From a bacterium (GTDB taxonomy: Bacteria; Patescibacteriota; Patescibacteriia; JAGPKW01): a DNA stretch of 50,054 nucleotides. Positions 23,777-31,893 of the stretch are shown here, piece by piece (positions within the stretch are counted from its first letter, which is position 1; every line of letters begins with the position of its first letter). Location of the stretch: assembly GCA_021780535.1 (NCBI GenBank), contig JAJXYN010000007.1, positions 1 to 50,054 of the forward strand, read 5' to 3'. The translations under genes and the position numbers were made by a program. The notes under the pieces are model-generated. The model was not told the DNA's origin. It was given only the letters and a program-made list of their open reading frames with translations, and did no database searches.

Positions 23777-26308
23777 TTATTTTATCTTCAAAGAAATTTT
23801 TTTATTAAAATCAATACTCACATTTTTAATATTTTCAAAATTACCATTATCAACAAAAGAATCTATAAGTTTATTCTCTATTTCATCAAAAATTGCAGTA
23901 TCAACACCCCTTGCACCATTACCCCTTTTAAAAGCCACTTCTGCTATATAATTTAAAGCTTTATCGGATATTTCAATTTTACAATCACTTGGTAGATATC
24001 TAGATAACGCGTCAACTTTAATTCTAGCTATATCTTTTAAATTAACCTTTGTTAAATCATTGAAGACTAAAACTTTATCAATTTTTGCAGTGAATTCAGA
24101 AGTAAAAAAATCTCTAGTCAAATCATTTAAATTCTCTTTTTCATTTTTATTTTTTACACTTTCTTTATCTTTCTCATCTAAAGAATTAAATCCTAAATCA
24201 TTTTCAGAAATATCATCACTTCCTAAATTTGTAGAAATTATAACAACAGTATTTTTAAAACTAATTCTTTTACCAGTAGCATCAGTAACAAAACCAGAAT
24301 CCAATATTTCTAAAATAAGACTCAAAACCCTAGGATGTGCTTTATCAGCATCATCAAAAAGAACAACACTATACGGTTTTCTTTTAACAGCATCTGTTAA
24401 AACACCGCCCTCTCTGTATCCAACATAACCAGCAGGGGCTCCTATAAGTGAAGTAATCCCTATATTTTCAGAATATTCACTCATATCAAATCTTATAAAA
24501 TTTTCTTCATTATCAAAAAAATTCTTAGCTATATTCTTTGCAATTTCAGTTTTTCCTGTTCCAGATTTACCGACAAATAAAAAACTAGCAAGCGGTTTAT
24601 CTTTAAAATTAGATTCAAAAACCCCTCTTTTAATATAAGAAATTATAGAAGATATAATATCATCTTGGCCAATAATGCCATTTCTCAAGCCATTATCAAG
24701 ATTTTTTAATTTTAAAGAAATATTATTATGTAAAATATTATCAACAGGGACAGATGAAACATCAGAAACTATATTAGCAACATCAGAAATAGTCACAATC
24801 CCAAGTTTCTTTTTAGATCTAGTTTCACTCAAAGCTTTAAGGTTTTCCAATTTTTCAACCAAAACAGATTGTTTGTTTTTTATTTCTATAACAATTTCAA
24901 AATTTTCTTTTTCAATAAAAGAATCTTTCTCAATCTCAAGTTTATCAATAGATCTTTCTAATTTTATAATATCCTTCAATAAAACATTGTTTGTATTTTT
25001 AACTTTAATACGAGCACAAGCTTCATCTATCAAATCTATAGCCTTATCTGGCAAAAATTTGTCAGTAATATATCTTTTAGAAAACTTAGCCGCGCCAATA
25101 ATGGCATCGTCCTCTATTTTTACATTATGGAATTTTTCATAATTATTTTTAATACCCATGAGTAATTCTATAGTTTCATCAACAGAAGGCTCATTAACAT
25201 AAACTGGCTGAAACCTTCTCTCAAGAGCTGGATCTTTTTCAATATATTGCTTATATTCTTCAAAGGTAGTTGCACCAATAACTTTCACTTTTGATTTAGC
25301 TAATGCTGGCTTTAAAATATTAGCAGCATCACCATTACCAGTATTAGAACCAGCACCAACTATCGAATGAATCTCATCTATAAAAAGTATAATATTAGAA
25401 TCAGCATTAACTTCTTCTATAATATCTTTTAATCTAATTTCAAATTCACCTCTATAAGAAGCTCCCGCAATAATAGAATTCAAATCCAAATTAAATATTC
25501 TTTTACCAATCAAAACATCAGGGACTTCATTATTTAAAATCCTTTTTGCTAAACCTTCAACAATAGCAGTTTTACCAACACCAGCATTACCCAATAATAT
25601 AGGGTTATTCTTATATCTCCTAGAAAGAATATAAATCAATCTATCAATTTCTTTTTCCCTTAAAATAACCGGATCAATATTTTTTTGATTTTCAATATTA
25701 GTTAATTCTGTAGAAAAATAATCTAATGCTGGCGTTCTTTTATTATAACCACCAACATTAAAACCCATATAATCAGTAATATCAGAAAAGTTAGAAATAC
25801 TTTTCAATATTCCAAGAACAGATGCTGAAACCTCAGACACATTCAATCCACTTGTAACTAATATAAGTTTTAATCCATCATCATTGCTTTTTAATAAAGA
25901 ATAAAGCAAGTGTTCAGTTCCAATATAAAAATGATCATAAGATGCCGCAACCATCAAAGCATTATCAACAATTTTTCTAGCATTAGTATCAAATTTTACT
26001 TTTATTAAAGAAAAATCATTATTAAACAATCTCAAAGAATCATTAATTCTTGCATCAAGATTCGCATCAAAAATTTTATTTATTTTTTTAAACTTAGAAA
26101 GAATAGAAAAAGCTAGACTATCTGGATATATAGATAATGCCAAAAATAAATGTTTAGGAGCAACAAAAATAGAAGATAAAATATTTTTATCAACATTTTC
26201 AATTAATAAATTATTATTTTGCAAATATTCATCTTTAGCTATCTCATAGGCCAAAACACATATTTTAAGAAAATTTAAGCTAAATTTACCTTCAAAAACC
26301 TTAATCAT
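23777..26308 (-). CDS. clpC: ClpC-type AAA+ unfoldase
   Basis: 843 aa. The N-terminal double helical repeat (1-160) is followed by two AAA+ modules: Walker A NAGVGKT (~241-247) with Walker B ILFIDEIHS, and a second module with GKSGTGKTE (~576-584) and VVLFDDADKAHP. The linker coiled coil is short. A ClpP-binding tripeptide LGF appears at ~703 in SENDLGFNSL, so it should pair with ClpP for regulated proteolysis. The first AAA+ module is followed by a typical arginine-finger region (ERRFQP). The promoter overlaps a CIRCE operator, making it a heat-shock gene under HrcA. The Clp N-domain motifs are loosely conserved. Confidence 0.93.
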   Translation of the reverse strand: MIKVFEGKFSLNFLKICVLAYEIAKDEYLQNNNLLIENVDKNILSSIFVAPKHLFLALSIYPDSLAFSILSKFKKINKIFDANLDARINDSLRLFNNDFSLIKVKFDTNARKIVDNALMVAASYDHFYIGTEHLLYSLLKSNDDGLKLILVTSGLNVSEVSASVLGILKSISNFSDITDYMGFNVGGYNKRTPALDYFSTELTNIENQKNIDPVILREKEIDRLIYILSRRYKNNPILLGNAGVGKTAIVEGLAKRILNNEVPDVLIGKRIFNLDLNSIIAGASYRGEFEIRLKDIIEEVNADSNIILFIDEIHSIVGAGSNTGNGDAANILKPALAKSKVKVIGATTFEEYKQYIEKDPALERRFQPVYVNEPSVDETIELLMGIKNNYEKFHNVKIEDDAIIGAAKFSKRYITDKFLPDKAIDLIDEACARIKVKNTNNVLLKDIIKLERSIDKLEIEKDSFIEKENFEIVIEIKNKQSVLVEKLENLKALSETRSKKKLGIVTISDVANIVSDVSSVPVDNILHNNISLKLKNLDNGLRNGIIGQDDIISSIISYIKRGVFESNFKDKPLASFLFVGKSGTGKTEIAKNIAKNFFDNEENFIRFDMSEYSENIGITSLIGAPAGYVGYREGGVLTDAVKRKPYSVVLFDDADKAHPRVLSLILEILDSGFVTDATGKRISFKNTVVIISTNLGSDDISENDLGFNSLDEKDKESVKNKNEKENLNDLTRDFFTSEFTAKIDKVLVFNDLTKVNLKDIARIKVDALSRYLPSDCKIEISDKALNYIAEVAFKRGNGARGVDTAIFDEIENKLIDSFVDNGNFENIKNVSIDFNKKISLKIK

Positions 26309-26435
26309 TTTATTTTAAACTTAGATAATTAATTAGCATAAGCAATATTAAAACATTATACAGATTTTCACAAATAATAATATTTTAATTTTATCTAAAA
26401 AAATTAAACAACTTACAACTATAATACGTTACAAA

Positions 26436-26464
26436 ATTATAAATTATTAGCAGTCAAAAATCAA
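26436..26464 (-). promoter_or_regulatory. Heat-shock promoter of clpC
   Basis: TTGATT (26464-26459), a 17-nt spacer, then TATAAT (26441-26436). The -35 lies in the spacer of the CIRCE operator and the operator's second half-site covers the -35/-10 gap, so HrcA binding would block polymerase. Confidence 0.85.
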
Positions 26465-26473
26465 GAGTGCTAA
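26447..26473 (-). promoter_or_regulatory. CIRCE operator (HrcA site)
   Basis: TTAGCACTC-N9-GACTGCTAA against the consensus TTAGCACTC-N9-GAGTGCTAA: one mismatch in 18 positions with the exact 9-nt spacer. It overlaps the clpC promoter and the last bases of rnhA. Confidence 0.93.
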
Positions 26474-26886
26474 ATTTCTCTATCCAATGCCTCATTAACC
26501 AATTTGTCAGCTTCTTTATTAAATTCACGTCTAACATGAATAAATTTACATTTATCAAAAAAATCCTTCATAATAAAAATTTTAGCAGCAATTTTAGATA
26601 AACCAAGATCTTTAATCTTATATTCTTTATTTAATTGTTTTACAACAAGTTCCGAATCAAGATAACACTCAATATCTTTAAATTTCTTAGTTTTACAATA
26701 ATTTAAAGCCCACAAAATAGCCATATATTCCGCTTGATTATTGGTGTTAATACCAATAGGCTCATTATATTTTTTAATATTAACGATATCACCATTTGTC
26801 ATTTTCTCGTCAATAACAACACCAATAGCAGCTGGGCCAGGATTACCACGAGAACCACCATCAGTGTGGATAATATAAGAAGACAT
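26470..26886 (-). CDS. rnhA: Ribonuclease HI
   Basis: 138 aa. The RNase H fold shows the four catalytic acidic residues in the expected order: D9 (HTDGGSRGNPG), E53 (NQAEYMA), D77 (YLDSEL) and D127 (KEAD). It degrades RNA in RNA-DNA hybrids, removing primers and R-loops. It lies between recJ and clpC, separated from each by regulatory sequence: repeat copy 3 upstream, and the CIRCE site overlapping its stop codon. It has no SD. Confidence 0.93.
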   Translation of the reverse strand: MSSYIIHTDGGSRGNPGPAAIGVVIDEKMTNGDIVNIKKYNEPIGINTNNQAEYMAILWALNYCKTKKFKDIECYLDSELVVKQLNKEYKIKDLGLSKIAAKIFIMKDFFDKCKFIHVRREFNKEADKLVNEALDREI

Positions 26887-26924
26887 AAGTTTAAATAATT
26901 AATAGTTACTTAATTGATAGTTAA

Positions 26925-26960
26925 TTAAAGTAAAAACACAATAATAATATTTTCGTTCAT
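26925..26960 (-). CDS. Mini-ORF in repeat copy 3
   Basis: MNENIIIVFLL, 11 codons and a TAA stop, preceded by AAGGAG at 7-8 nt. It ends 38 nt before the rnhA start, so it is not directly coupled. Recurrence of MNEN in three copies may reflect conserved RNA rather than peptide. Confidence 0.28.
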   Translation of the reverse strand: MNENIIIVFLL

Positions 26961-27020
26961 TTGTGAGCTCCTTAAACATACTAATTGAGCGGAACACCAT
27001 GAAAAGAAAATATTATTATG
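26939..27020 (-). repeat. Repeated structured element, copy 3 (upstream of rnhA), mini-ORF subtype
   Basis: CATAATAATATTTTC pairs with GAAAATATTATTATTG with one bulged base. The core TTTTCATGGTGTTCCGCTC ... AAGGAGCTCACAAATGAACG is near-identical to copies 2 and 5. Confidence 0.85.
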
Positions 27021-27045
27021 ATTTTTATTTATTAAAATTAGCAAA

Positions 27046-28758
27046 TCATAGATTAACACTTCTATAATCCATAAAATTTAATCTAAGTTCCCTACTTCCA
27101 TTCCATTCGTTTAAATTAATTTTATAAACTAAATCTATTCTATCACCAACCTTAAATTTTGAAAAAAGTTCAGAAGCTAAAGAAAACGCAAAACAAGAAA
27201 ATATAGATCCATTTTGTTTTAAGCTCATTTTAAAATGTTCAGAATTTCTACCAAAAACAGAAAAATCAACAATTTCAAGACTCAATGAAACAAAAACTGG
27301 TTCATCATTTCCCTTTCCATAAGGTTCAAGTTTTAATAAATCATTATAAAATTCAAAATTAATATTATCAAAAGAAATAATCATATCAATATTCAAATCA
27401 TTTACAAAAACAAAATTTTCTAATTTTTCTTTTGCATATTCTTTAATAGTTTTAACAAATTCATTATATTTATCAGGAGCAACACTACAACCACAAGCAA
27501 GTTCATGTCCTCCAAATTTTATAAACAAATCAGCATTATCTTGCATAGCTTTCGTAATATCAAAACCATTAAGACTTCTACCAGAACCAACCATACAATT
27601 ATTTTCTGTAGTCATAGCAAACGCTGGCAAATTAAAGTAATCTCTAATTTTAGTTGCGATAAGACCAACAACTCCGACAGGCCATCTATCATGATGAGCA
27701 ATAACAACTCTATCTTCAGAAACGTTTCCATTTTCTTTTATAAAATTTTTAACAGAAGTAGAAACAATATTTTGTCTTTCTGTATTTTTCAAATCAAGCT
27801 CCAAAGCAATTCTTCTAGCAGAAATAACATCAGTAGTAATAAGTAAATCAAAAGCAATCATAGCGTGATCCATACGACCAGCGGCATTAATCCTTGGACC
27901 AATCCTAAAACCAATATCAGAAACAGTAATTTCATCATGTGGTTTGTTATCAAAACAAATTTTAAACAATTCTTGTAGTCCAATATTTTTAGTCTTACTC
28001 AAAACTATTAAACCATATTTAACCATAATTCTATTTTCAGAAACAAGAGAAACCATATCGGCGATAGTAGCAATAGCAACAAGATCTAGATTCCATTTTA
28101 AAAAATTCAAAAATTCATCTTTACTTGAATGATGCAACGCTAAAGCTACACAAAACTTAAAAGCAACACCAACCCCAGCAAGATCATTAAAAAAATAACC
28201 AGACTCATCAAGTTTTGGGTTAATAACAGCTAGGGCGTCAGGAATTCTCCCAGGAATAGGATCATGATGATCAGTAATAATAATATCCACATCAAGACTA
28301 TTAGCTTTTATAACCTCATCAAATGCAACAATCCCAGTATCAACAGATATAATTAAATTAACTCCCTGTTGCTTAATATTTTCAATAGCAGGAATATTTA
28401 ATCCATTTCCTTCGCTTTTCCTATCAGGAATATAACAAAAAACATCTGCTCCCATTTTTTTCAAAAATAAAAACATTAAAGCAGAAGAACAAACACCATC
28501 AGCATCATAATCTCCATAAATACATATCTTTTGATTATTTTTTATAGCAAAATAAACCCTTTCAACCGCCTTATCCATATCTTTAAAAAGAAAAGGATCA
28601 TAAAGCTCATTATAATCAGGATCAAGAAAAGAATTAATTTCAAAATCAGAAATTCCCCTATTTGCAAGTAATTGCAAAATATTTTTGTTCAATTTCAAAT
28701 CAAGATTAACACCAAAATCCTCACCGATTTTCTCAGCAACTTTCCAATTAAATTTCAT
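27046..28758 (-). CDS. recJ: Single-strand-specific exonuclease RecJ
   Basis: 570 aa, normal length. The DHH phosphoesterase motifs are present: IYGDYDADGVCSSALM (~81-96), ISVDTGI, DHHDP (~165) and the DHHA1 motif FGGHELACGCSV, followed by the C-terminal OB domain. RecJ degrades 5' single-stranded ends in recombination and mismatch repair and is one of the few repair exonucleases kept in CPR genomes. Repeat copies 4 and 3 flank it upstream and downstream. It has no SD. Confidence 0.96.
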   Translation of the reverse strand: MKFNWKVAEKIGEDFGVNLDLKLNKNILQLLANRGISDFEINSFLDPDYNELYDPFLFKDMDKAVERVYFAIKNNQKICIYGDYDADGVCSSALMFLFLKKMGADVFCYIPDRKSEGNGLNIPAIENIKQQGVNLIISVDTGIVAFDEVIKANSLDVDIIITDHHDPIPGRIPDALAVINPKLDESGYFFNDLAGVGVAFKFCVALALHHSSKDEFLNFLKWNLDLVAIATIADMVSLVSENRIMVKYGLIVLSKTKNIGLQELFKICFDNKPHDEITVSDIGFRIGPRINAAGRMDHAMIAFDLLITTDVISARRIALELDLKNTERQNIVSTSVKNFIKENGNVSEDRVVIAHHDRWPVGVVGLIATKIRDYFNLPAFAMTTENNCMVGSGRSLNGFDITKAMQDNADLFIKFGGHELACGCSVAPDKYNEFVKTIKEYAKEKLENFVFVNDLNIDMIISFDNINFEFYNDLLKLEPYGKGNDEPVFVSLSLEIVDFSVFGRNSEHFKMSLKQNGSIFSCFAFSLASELFSKFKVGDRIDLVYKINLNEWNGSRELRLNFMDYRSVNL

Positions 28759-28854
28759 TAAAAATTAGTTAATATTTAAAAAAAATTAGCAAAACATTGT
28801 AAACAAATTTTAAATATCAACTACATTTATTGTGTTTCTCTATGTTTTATTTTT

Positions 28855-28952
28855 AAATAAATTCAATAATACTATTTTCTGAACGTTGTGGAGCTCATTT
28901 GATATTTTAATTAAGCGGAACACCGAGAAGAAAACAGTATTGTTGAATTTAT
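28855..28952 (-). repeat. Repeated structured element, copy 4 (upstream of recJ), subtype without mini-ORF
   Basis: 24-nt arms (AATAAATTCAACAATACTG at 28952 downward with its partner ending at 28855) pair except for one G-U and one C-A. The core reads TCGGTGTTCCGCTTAATTAA, a loop, then TGAGCTCCACAACGTTCAG. GCTTA/TGAGC replaces GCTC/GAGC, with a G-U wobble that keeps the stem. Confidence 0.85.
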
Positions 28953-29004
28953 TGATTATTGTTGCAAATAATAAATTATAAAAATCTTATTTTTAATTAT
29001 ATAA

Positions 29005-29037
29005 AAAAAATTGCGTGTCAGCAACACACAATTTTTT
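29005..29037 (-). terminator. Terminator of the PGK-like gene
   Basis: A 14-bp stem AAAAAATTG.GTGT with ACACGCAATTTTTT on minus ends in a run of eight T. It overlaps the stop codon. Confidence 0.85.
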
Positions 29038-30214
29038 ATATTTTAATCTTAGTCTCCTCTTCATTAAACAATCTATAAAAAGTATCCTTTTCATAAAATA
29101 AGAAATCAACATCTTCACCGTATTTAGTAGCATTAATAAAATCACAAGTCCTATTCCCAACAACAATTCCAAAAGCTGGTCCTCTAGATCTATTACAGAA
29201 TAATTGAGATATAAGGCTACTTCCATGAGAAAATTTCTTATCTTCCACAAAACCAAGAACACCACTCCAAATAAGACATTTAGCTCTTTTAATATATGGA
29301 ACGTAAGACTTAATAGTTTCTGGCCCAACATCATAAACATTATCATATTTACTAAGTTCAGATATATTTTTTCTATGAATAGAAACATTTTTATCTTTAT
29401 TTTCAGAAACCATAAAATCAATAGGGAGAACAATATTGTTTTTATATTTTTTAATCAAACTTAAAATCTTATCACTAGATTTTTTATTAACATTTTTAAT
29501 TTTATTTATTAATCTATTTCTATATACAGAAATAAATATAGATGAAACTTCACCGCCAAGCAAAACATAAAATCCTTTAGATAAAAGGTTTTCTATAAAT
29601 GCAAACTTAGCATTATCATATTCTCCACCAACAACTGCAACAGAATTATTTTTTTCTATTTGCATACGGCTATAATTATCAAGTTTATTCAAAAATGAAT
29701 AACCAAAAAAAGTTTTGATTTTCTTTGAAAAATTAACAACAAAATAATCATCTATATATAATTTATTAAAATTCTCAAAAACAAAATAATCACATTTAGA
29801 AACAATTCGTTTCAAAACATCATGTGAAGATTTTATAATATTCAATCTATCAATATAATGATCAAAACTATTCACAGCAACAATATCACCAAAATTAACA
29901 AGCTTTAAAACATCTTCTAATTTATTTATTTCAGAATTATTGTAATAAACTATTTTATTTTTAAAATCATAATTTAATTTTAAAAATTTATTTAAAATAT
30001 TTAAAATTATTTCTATTTTTTTTGTATTACTTTCATCAGAAAATAATAACACCTTAGCACCGGCAAAAGATAAATATTCTAAACTATCTATAATTTCTCT
30101 AATTTTTCTATCATCAATAACTTTTTCATTATCAATAGCAATATCAAAATCACAATAAAACAAAACTGTTTTATTTTTCAAATTTTTTAAATCAGAAATA
30201 GATCTAAATTTCAT
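29036..30214 (-). CDS. Phosphoglycerate kinase-like protein, degenerate active site
   Basis: 392 aa, the length and order of PGK. The scaffold is readable: CDFDIAIDNEKVIDDRKI for the usual RVDFNVP start, FENFNKLYID for LLENxRF, VAVVGGEYDNAKF for the GGAKVxxK loop, YDVGPETI, LIWSGVLGFVE for WNGPxGxFE, and VVGNRT for the GGGDT nucleotide loop. Key residues are missing: the substrate Arg of RVDFN, the HxGRP loop (reads SDESN), the Lys of GGAKV, and the GGDT glycine-aspartate. It is therefore probably not a functional glycolytic kinase but a repurposed or decaying paralogue. It sits alone between recJ and the divergent cytidylyltransferase gene. The sequence is unusually rich in Ile, Lys and Asn. 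Confidence 0.75.
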   Translation of the reverse strand: MKFRSISDLKNLKNKTVLFYCDFDIAIDNEKVIDDRKIREIIDSLEYLSFAGAKVLLFSDESNTKKIEIILNILNKFLKLNYDFKNKIVYYNNSEINKLEDVLKLVNFGDIVAVNSFDHYIDRLNIIKSSHDVLKRIVSKCDYFVFENFNKLYIDDYFVVNFSKKIKTFFGYSFLNKLDNYSRMQIEKNNSVAVVGGEYDNAKFAFIENLLSKGFYVLLGGEVSSIFISVYRNRLINKIKNVNKKSSDKILSLIKKYKNNIVLPIDFMVSENKDKNVSIHRKNISELSKYDNVYDVGPETIKSYVPYIKRAKCLIWSGVLGFVEDKKFSHGSSLISQLFCNRSRGPAFGIVVGNRTCDFINATKYGEDVDFLFYEKDTFYRLFNEEETKIKI

Positions 30215-30361
30215 ATTTATTTTAACCCTTTATTAAAACATATTTAATAATTATATTATACAATAAAAATACACCATTGAATAGTTGAAAAAATGGTATT
30301 TACTTAATTATTTTTTTACTATAACATACAAAACAAGAAATCTAATATGGAGGTTTACACT

Positions 30362-30976
30362 ATGGAATACGCAAACAATGAGCCGAGAATCATAAGGGAT
30401 TTTAAAGAATTGGAAATTATAATTAAAGTCATGAGGGATAGCAACAAAAAAATTGCACTAACAAGTGGAACTTTTGATATACTGCACGTAGGACATTGCA
30501 GATACCTAAAAGAAGCTAGGTATTTCCTAAAAGACCCAGAAAATACAATACTAATAGTTGGTGTTGATAGTGACAAAAAAGTAAAAAAACAAAAAGGTCC
30601 CGATAGGCCAATAGTTCCAGAAGATGAAAGAATGGAAATGCTATCACACATACGATATGTTGATGTAGTATTTTTAAAACAACCAGAAGAAGAAAAATGG
30701 AAATTAATCAAGGCAGTAAAGCCAGATGTTTTAATAATTTCCTCAAGAACAGGATATAATCAATCAGAGCAAAAAGAACTAGAAACATATTGTGGGCAAA
30801 TAGCAGAACTTGAATCTCAAGCAGAAACATCAACGACCGCAAAAATTAGATTAATAGCAATAGACAGCGCTCAAGAAATGAAAAAAGTATTTGAAAGTTT
30901 TTATTCTTCTATGTCAGAAATATTGTTCAAGTTCAGACACGAACTTGAAAATAAAATGGACGGAATGAAAAAATGA
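30362..30976 (+). CDS. Cytidylyltransferase-like nucleotidyltransferase
   Basis: 204 aa. The HxGH-type signature is clear in TSGTFDILHVGHCRYLKEAR (~37-56), with a following DRPIVPEDERMEML helix as in RfaE2, glycerol-3-phosphate cytidylyltransferase and archaeal FAD synthetase relatives. It should transfer a nucleotidyl group from CTP or ATP to a phosphorylated substrate; which one is unknown. The ATG at 30362 is chosen because GGAGG lies 8 nt upstream; the ATG at 30347 is part of that SD. The stop overlaps the deaminase start (ATGA), so the two are coupled and probably act together. Confidence 0.85.
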   Translation: MEYANNEPRIIRDFKELEIIIKVMRDSNKKIALTSGTFDILHVGHCRYLKEARYFLKDPENTILIVGVDSDKKVKKQKGPDRPIVPEDERMEMLSHIRYVDVVFLKQPEEEKWKLIKAVKPDVLIISSRTGYNQSEQKELETYCGQIAELESQAETSTTAKIRLIAIDSAQEMKKVFESFYSSMSEILFKFRHELENKMDGMKK

Positions 30977-31791
30977 AAATAGCAATATTATACATTCCGG
31001 TAATACACAAGGGGTATATAGATTTTTTCAATAAACACAAAGATTGTGAACGTTTTTTCATAATAGGAAATGAATTTCTAAAATACTGTGACTATATAAA
31101 AAAAGAAATTAGAGCGATAACATCAAATGAAGCTTTAATTTCAATAAATTCCCTAGGTTTTCATAACGTTTCAATATTAACTCTAAAAAATATAAATAGT
31201 CTCAATATTGAAAGTAATATAATAATAATACCGGACGAAGATTTTATAGACACAATAGTGGAAAAATTTTTATTCAACTGCAAAAGAGAAAAAGACACAA
31301 TTTTTTTAAGATGGAATAAAAATAACATTAACAAACAAGATCAAGAATATTTTGATAAAGAAATAGAAAAATCTGATTTAATGAATAAGGCTCAACAAAT
31401 AGCAAAAAAAAGTTCAGACTGGTGGAGACAAATAGGGGCAATACTATTGCTAAAAAACAATACAGAAATTATTGCTCACAATATCCACCTACCAACACAA
31501 CACACCCCATATATAAATGGAGACCCAAGAAACGCTTCATCAAAAGGAAAAGATTTAGACATATATTCATCCATTCATGCAGAAGCTGCAACAATAGCTC
31601 TAGCCGCAAAAAACGGGCTAGAAACAGATGGTGCAGAAATATATGCAACAACATTTCCCTGTCCATCTTGTTTAAGAATTATAATTTTTAGTGGCATAAA
31701 AACCATATATTATTCCGAAGGATATTCAATACTAGACGGAATTGCGTTACTTAAACAATATGGAGTAACTATTGTTAAAGTAAAAAACTAA
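30973..31791 (+). CDS. dCMP/cytidine deaminase-family protein with extra N-terminal domain
   Basis: 272 aa. The C-terminal ~130 residues are a zinc-dependent deaminase: HAEAATIAL with the zinc His and catalytic Glu, and TTFPCPSCLRIII with two zinc Cys, as in dCMP deaminase. Residues 1-105 form an additional domain of unknown type. dCMP deamination gives dUMP, the substrate of ThyA, which is encoded just across the terminators on the opposite strand. It is coupled to the nucleotidyltransferase by a 4-bp overlap. A role in dTMP supply is likely, but RibD-like or base-modification roles are not excluded. Confidence 0.82.
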   Translation: MKIAILYIPVIHKGYIDFFNKHKDCERFFIIGNEFLKYCDYIKKEIRAITSNEALISINSLGFHNVSILTLKNINSLNIESNIIIIPDEDFIDTIVEKFLFNCKREKDTIFLRWNKNNINKQDQEYFDKEIEKSDLMNKAQQIAKKSSDWWRQIGAILLLKNNTEIIAHNIHLPTQHTPYINGDPRNASSKGKDLDIYSSIHAEAATIALAAKNGLETDGAEIYATTFPCPSCLRIIIFSGIKTIYYSEGYSILDGIALLKQYGVTIVKVKN

Positions 31792-31805
31792 AAGATAGTA
31801 CAACC

Positions 31806-31842
31806 TCCATCAGCTTTTTTGGCTGGTGGATTTTTATTTTTA
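31806..31842 (+). terminator. Terminator of the nucleotidyltransferase-deaminase operon
   Basis: TCCATCAGC-TTTTTTG-GCTGGTGGA (9-bp stem with wobble) is followed by TTTTTATTTTT. Confidence 0.9.
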
Positions 31843-31860
31843 TCTACTATTTTTTTATAA

Positions 31861-31886
31861 TAAAAAACACCGAGACTAGCTCGGTG
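31861..31886 (-). terminator. Terminator of the thyA operon
   Basis: CACCGAG-CTAGT-CTCGGTG on minus is followed by a T-run (31867-31861). It is convergent with the deaminase operon terminator. Confidence 0.92.
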
Positions 31887-31893
31887 CAAATTT

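Noticed and set aside
27040-27060. A 20/21 match of AGCAAATCATA(G/T)ATTAACACT to 49193-49213
   Set aside because: One copy covers the end of recJ, the other is intergenic; with no structure or third copy, an AT-rich chance match is the simplest explanation.
28759-29035. The longest gap between genes (277 bp), searched for RNA genes or further ORFs
   Set aside because: It is accounted for by repeat copy 4 and the PGK-like gene's terminator; the remainder is A/T-rich without a recognisable promoter, RNA or ORF.
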